From JACCXJ01 sp050740695 (GTDB taxonomy: Bacteria; Pseudomonadota; Gammaproteobacteria; JACCXJ01), in contig JBOIDR010000001.1 of assembly GCA_050740695.1 (NCBI GenBank), positions 1 to 64,000 on the forward strand: a stretch of DNA of 64,000 bases, written 5' to 3'. Under the pieces are notes generated by a model that was given only the letters and a program-made list of their open reading frames with translations, ran no database searches and was not told the origin of the DNA. This document shows, in pieces, positions 60,914 through 64,000 of the stretch. The translations under genes were made by a program, and so were the position numbers. Every line of letters begins with the position of its first letter. Within the stretch, counting starts at the first letter, position 1.

Positions 60914-61873
60914 GTGAACGCGCGCCTGGCGCTCAACCTCGGCCTCATCGGGCTCGTCGGGATCCTGGTGTTGCTGGCCGTCTACGAGCCTGGTCTCGAT
61001 GCGCCGAAAAAGCGTCCCAGATTGACCGCGATCGAGGGACAGGCGGTCAAGGCCATCACGGTTACACGCAAGGATGGCGGGACCATCGTGCTCGCGAAGG
61101 AAGAGGGGCGCTGGATGATGCGGGCGCCCTATTCGGTGCCCGCGAACCCCGGTCCGATCCAGTCGATCCTGGGCTTTCTGGAAGGCACGAGCCAGGCGTC
61201 GTTCCCCGCAGAGGGGCATGAGCTCAAGCGCTTCGGCCTCGCCGAACCCAAGGTCCGGATGGAGGTGGACGGCGATGGGTTCGCGTTTGGTGATACCAGC
61301 GCCATGAACGGTCAGCGTTATGTGCTCTACAAAGACGAGGTGCACCTCACGATGGACGCTTTGTACGACCCGTTGCTCGCAGACCCCGGGGATTTCGTGA
61401 GCCCGCGGCTCGTCGAAGAGGGCGGGGAGTTGACCGCGATCCAGTTGCCCGGGGCGACCGTGGAACACCGCGGGAGCGGCTGGGCGCTGCGCCCGGAGGA
61501 CGCCTCGGTAGCAGAGGAAGCCTTGGCGAGACTCGCGGAGGACTGGCTGTCCGCCCAGGCGCTCGCGGTCCGCAAGCGCGGCGGCGTGGCATCCCTAGAC
61601 ACGATCACCCTGGAACTGAAGGACGCCCCGCCGTTGCGCTTCGAGGTCCTGGCGCGCGAGCCTGAGTTGGTCCTCGCGCGGCCGGAGCGAGGACTCGAGT
61701 ACCGATTGGGCAGCGGGATGGCGGAGCGGCTGCTCCGGCCCACGCGCACTGAAAAGAAAGACCCGAGCGCCGGGCAGGAGGCGAGGGGCGACATGGCCCA
61801 AGACCCGCCGCCCAGCGAGCCGGCGGCCGAGCCCCTAGACAGCGCCGCCGGACCAGAAAGCCAAAAGAGATAA
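60914..61873 (+). CDS. DUF4340 protein of the Gld-type ABC operon
   Basis: 319 residues from a GTG start. One N-terminal membrane helix (ALNLGLIGLVGILVLLAVYE) is followed by DUF4340 features: GQAVKAITVTRKDGGTIVLA, EEGRWMMRAPYSVPANPGPI and LKRFGLAEPKVRMEVDGDGF. The C-terminal 40 residues are Glu/Pro/Ala-rich and disordered. It regularly follows GldG-like genes, and a periplasmic accessory role is inferred. Confidence 0.88.
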   Translation: MNARLALNLGLIGLVGILVLLAVYEPGLDAPKKRPRLTAIEGQAVKAITVTRKDGGTIVLAKEEGRWMMRAPYSVPANPGPIQSILGFLEGTSQASFPAEGHELKRFGLAEPKVRMEVDGDGFAFGDTSAMNGQRYVLYKDEVHLTMDALYDPLLADPGDFVSPRLVEEGGELTAIQLPGATVEHRGSGWALRPEDASVAEEALARLAEDWLSAQALAVRKRGGVASLDTITLELKDAPPLRFEVLAREPELVLARPERGLEYRLGSGMAERLLRPTRTEKKDPSAGQEARGDMAQDPPPSEPAAEPLDSAAGPESQKR

Positions 61874-61888
61874 TAAGGATAAAAGAGG

Positions 61889-62704
61889 GTGCCCGAGCTG
61901 CCGGAAGTCGAGACCACCCGCCGCGGGATCACCCCCCACCTGCTCGGCAGGTGCGTTACGGCGGTCGTGGTCCGGGAGCCACGCCTGCGCTGGCCCGTTC
62001 CCATCGCGTTGGCGCAAGAGCTACCGGGCCAACGCATAGCCGCCGTGCGCCGGCGCGGCAAGTACCTTTTCCTCGAGGCCCGGACCGGAACGGTGATCCT
62101 GCATCTCGGGATGTCAGGGAGCCTGCGCCTGGTGTCGCACTCCACGGCACCGGGCCCCCATGAGCATCTCGACCTCGTGATCGGTGAGGAGACCTGTCTG
62201 CGATTGCGAGACCCGCGTCGCTTCGGGGTCGTCTTGTGGACGCACGAGCCGCCCGAGCACCACCCTCTCTTGGCCGCACTCGGCCCGGAGCCCTGGGATG
62301 CGGGCTTCACGGGGGCCTATCTGCATGGCCGGGCGCATGGCAGGCGAGTGCCCGTGAAGAACTTCATCATGGACAGCCACACCGTCGCCGGTGTCGGTAA
62401 CATCTATGCCAACGAGGCCCTATACGCCGCCGGGATCCGTCCGACCCGGCCGGCACGCCGGATCTCGCCGAGCCGCTACCAGCGCCTCGGCGAGGCCATC
62501 CGCAAGGTCCTGGAACGGGCCATCCGGGACGGTGGGACGACGCTGCGGGACTTCACCGATACGAGTGGGAGACCGGGCTACTTCGCGCAGCACCTCCGGG
62601 TCTATGGCCGCGCCGGCAGGGCTTGCTGGCGCTGTGGCGCCCCGGTACGCCAAGTGCGCCTCGGCCAGCGCTCCGCCTACTTCTGTCCGGGCTGTCAGCG
62701 CTGA
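61889..62704 (+). CDS. mutM: MutM, formamidopyrimidine-DNA glycosylase
   Basis: 271 residues from a GTG start that gives the catalytic N-terminal PELPEVETTRRGI after Met removal (Pro2, Glu3). RRRGKYLFLEA holds the conserved Lys. The helix-two-turn-helix region is HTVAGVGNIYANEALYAAGI. The C-terminal zinc finger is CWRCGAPVRQ...YFCPGCQ. MutM removes 8-oxoguanine and ring-opened purines. It follows the DUF4340 gene by 15 nt and ends the operon. Confidence 0.96.
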   Translation: MPELPEVETTRRGITPHLLGRCVTAVVVREPRLRWPVPIALAQELPGQRIAAVRRRGKYLFLEARTGTVILHLGMSGSLRLVSHSTAPGPHEHLDLVIGEETCLRLRDPRRFGVVLWTHEPPEHHPLLAALGPEPWDAGFTGAYLHGRAHGRRVPVKNFIMDSHTVAGVGNIYANEALYAAGIRPTRPARRISPSRYQRLGEAIRKVLERAIRDGGTTLRDFTDTSGRPGYFAQHLRVYGRAGRACWRCGAPVRQVRLGQRSAYFCPGCQR

Positions 62705-62741
62705 TGGAAGAAGCGGAACCTCAGGGTCTTGTCACGCACCC

Positions 62742-63728
62742 TCAGCCCCACCACACCCCCGGCGAAAGGAATCGCTCCAGTCCACGCCGCTTTCGAATGT
62801 AGGTCAGCTCGTACAGATCGGCCGCGGCACTGGCGTCCCTCAGGTAGTCGTCGCTCGTGCGTACCGCGTCGACGAGCTTGAGGTCCAGGGCTTGAAGGCC
62901 GTACCAGTGCTCGCCTGTCGAGACCTTTTCGATGTCCACATCCGGACGGTGGGACCTGACGAAGTCCTTGAACAAGGCATGGGTGATCTCGATGTCTTCG
63001 CGGAACTTCTCCCGCCCCTTCTCGGTGTTCTCACCGAACAGGGTGAGCGTGCGTTTGTGCTCGCCGGCCGTGATCAGCTCGTAGTCCACATCATGGCTCT
63101 TGAGTAGCCGGTTGAAATTCGGCATCTGGCCCACCACGCCAATTGAGCCGAGGATCGCGAACGGGGCCGCGATGATGCGCTGGGCGACACAGGCCATGAG
63201 ATAGCCACCGCTGGCCGCCACCTTATCGACCGCCACTGTCAGTGAGATACCGTGGTCTTTGAAGCGCTGTAGCTGGGACGCGGCCAAGCCATAGCCGTGG
63301 ACCACCCCGCCCGGGCTCTCCAGGATCACGACGACCTCATCGTTCGGGGTTGCAACCGCTAGGACCGCGCTCACCTCCTCGCGTAGCGCCGCCACCGCTG
63401 AAGCGCGAATATCACCCTGGAAGCGCAGGACGAACACCCGCTTCCTGGCGCCCGACCCGTCCCCGCCGATGTCCTTTGCCCGGGCCTTACGCTCGGCCTT
63501 GAACGCCTTGTGCGCCTTCCTGAACGCCCGCCTGGGCCCCATCGCCGCTCGCAGCGCCAGCGCCATGGCGTCGTACTTGTCATTCAGGCGCTTCACCTCC
63601 AAGCGCTCTTCCTGTCCCGCCCTGCCACGCTTGCGAATGAGCACCAGACCAAACGTCAGCGCCAACAGAAACACCAACACGGTCGCTAGCTTGGCGACGA
63701 ACAGACCATAATCGGTGATAAAGTCCAT
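62742..63728 (-). CDS. sohB: SohB-like S49 inner-membrane peptidase
   Basis: 328 residues. An N-terminal membrane helix (LFVAKLATVLVFLLALTFGL) and a basic segment precede the S49 domain: VFVLRFQGDIRASAVAALRE, VVVILESPGGVVHGYGLAAS, the catalytic Ser in VDKVAASGGYLMACVAQ, and the catalytic Lys in LITAGEHKRTLTLFGEN. SohB degrades membrane-derived peptides or proteins. The length is close to E. coli SohB (349). It is convergent with mutM. Confidence 0.94.
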   Translation of the reverse strand: MDFITDYGLFVAKLATVLVFLLALTFGLVLIRKRGRAGQEERLEVKRLNDKYDAMALALRAAMGPRRAFRKAHKAFKAERKARAKDIGGDGSGARKRVFVLRFQGDIRASAVAALREEVSAVLAVATPNDEVVVILESPGGVVHGYGLAASQLQRFKDHGISLTVAVDKVAASGGYLMACVAQRIIAAPFAILGSIGVVGQMPNFNRLLKSHDVDYELITAGEHKRTLTLFGENTEKGREKFREDIEITHALFKDFVRSHRPDVDIEKVSTGEHWYGLQALDLKLVDAVRTSDDYLRDASAAADLYELTYIRKRRGLERFLSPGVWWG

Positions 63729-63735
63729 CCTGTTC

Positions 63736-64000
63736 CTAAACGGTCTCCGTGCGACCCTGCCGCAGTCTCAGGACAAGAAAGATCACCGCCCCGATGACAA
63801 CGATCCCTAGCCCGATCATGACGTAGCTGCTTGTACCCCCCTTTGGGACGACCTGAATGGGCGCTTTCAGCACCAGCGGCCGGGCGTCGCTCATGGTCAG
63901 GACGGCCATGTAGCGCTTTCCGGCCTCGAACGCCGACTCCAATAGCACGGTCCCCTGGGGATAGACCTTGGTGGGGACTTCGGCAACCGTCTTGATCGGC
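63736..64000 (-). CDS. Membrane-anchored protein of unknown function, 5' end outside window
   Basis: The last 88 codons of a gene that runs off the right edge; the frame stays open to 64000. The visible part has a beta-rich segment (TVLLESAFEAGKRYMAVLTM and LVLKAPIQVVPKGGTSS), one membrane helix (YVMIGLGIVVIGAVIFLVLR) and a short basic tail. The layout suggests an exported domain anchored by its C-terminus. It is 7 nt upstream of sohB and probably co-transcribed with it. Family not recognised. Confidence 0.6.
   Translation of the reverse strand, partial: PIKTVAEVPTKVYPQGTVLLESAFEAGKRYMAVLTMSDARPLVLKAPIQVVPKGGTSSYVMIGLGIVVIGAVIFLVLRLRQGRTETV

Overview
The window is high-GC DNA from a gammaproteobacterium. 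ZipA next to a ligA locus, the ubiE-ubiJ-ubiB order beside hslVU, and yebC-ruvC-ruvA are gammaproteobacterial gene orders, but the sequence does not fix the genus. No rRNA, tRNA, prophage structural genes or CRISPR array were seen. Intergenic DNA is unusually rich in short palindromic repeats: a compound unit of about 146 bp that is tandemly arrayed at the left end and dispersed elsewhere, a REP-like unit related to CGTAGCCCGGAT...ATCCGGG, and several MITE-like inverted-repeat elements.

Layout. 0-2.2 kb: two tandem repeat arrays flanking a DUF559 endonuclease-like gene. 2.2-2.9 kb: a type IV major pilin behind a near-consensus sigma-54 promoter. 2.9-7.4 kb: a mosaic of REP units, duplicated terminators and decaying toxin-antitoxin (TA) modules, in which antitoxins are mostly intact and toxins mostly broken. 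7.4-12.7 kb (minus): hslV-hslU-DUF971-ubiE-ubiJ-ubiB (proteolysis and ubiquinone synthesis). 13.0-14.0 kb: a mazEF relic cut by a 235 bp MITE, then an intact hicBA between two MITE copies. 14.3-19.0 kb (minus): a tightly coupled five-gene cluster (GTP cyclohydrolase II, RibD-type reductase, two glycosyltransferases, an MDR dehydrogenase) that looks like a small-molecule pathway. 19-24 kb: IS200 relic, DUF1003 protein, poly-gamma-glutamate hydrolase-like protein, Nramp-like transporter, GST, vapBC. 24.6-27.8 kb: yebC-ruvC-ruvA and an SMP-30-like protein.

28-39 kb (minus): atpIBEFHAGDC, a Uma2-type gene, glmU and a nitrilase-family gene. The atp operon is interrupted by repeat insertions at atpH/atpA and atpG/atpD. 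39-43 kb: a Pycsar-effector-like membrane protein, a 14-repeat WD40 protein, a small secreted protein and DUF29. 43-48 kb: smc-zipA followed by ligA, which here is only a deletion relic. 48-56 kb (minus): a PstS-like protein, a porin, a GGDEF-EAL protein and a class I terpene synthase in close order, then a receiver-Ser/Thr kinase hybrid. 56-62 kb: a membrane-embedded MutS-like ATPase divergent from a Gld-type ABC operon (ATPase, permease, GldG-like, DUF4340) ending in mutM. 62.7-64 kb: a SohB-type S49 peptidase and the 3' part of a further membrane protein.

The strongest candidates for undescribed biology are the terpene synthase/c-di-GMP operon (48.7-56.0 kb) and the ribA-ribD-glycosyltransferase cluster (14.3-19.0 kb). 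The ligA relic matters most for judging the assembly or the organism's ligase complement.
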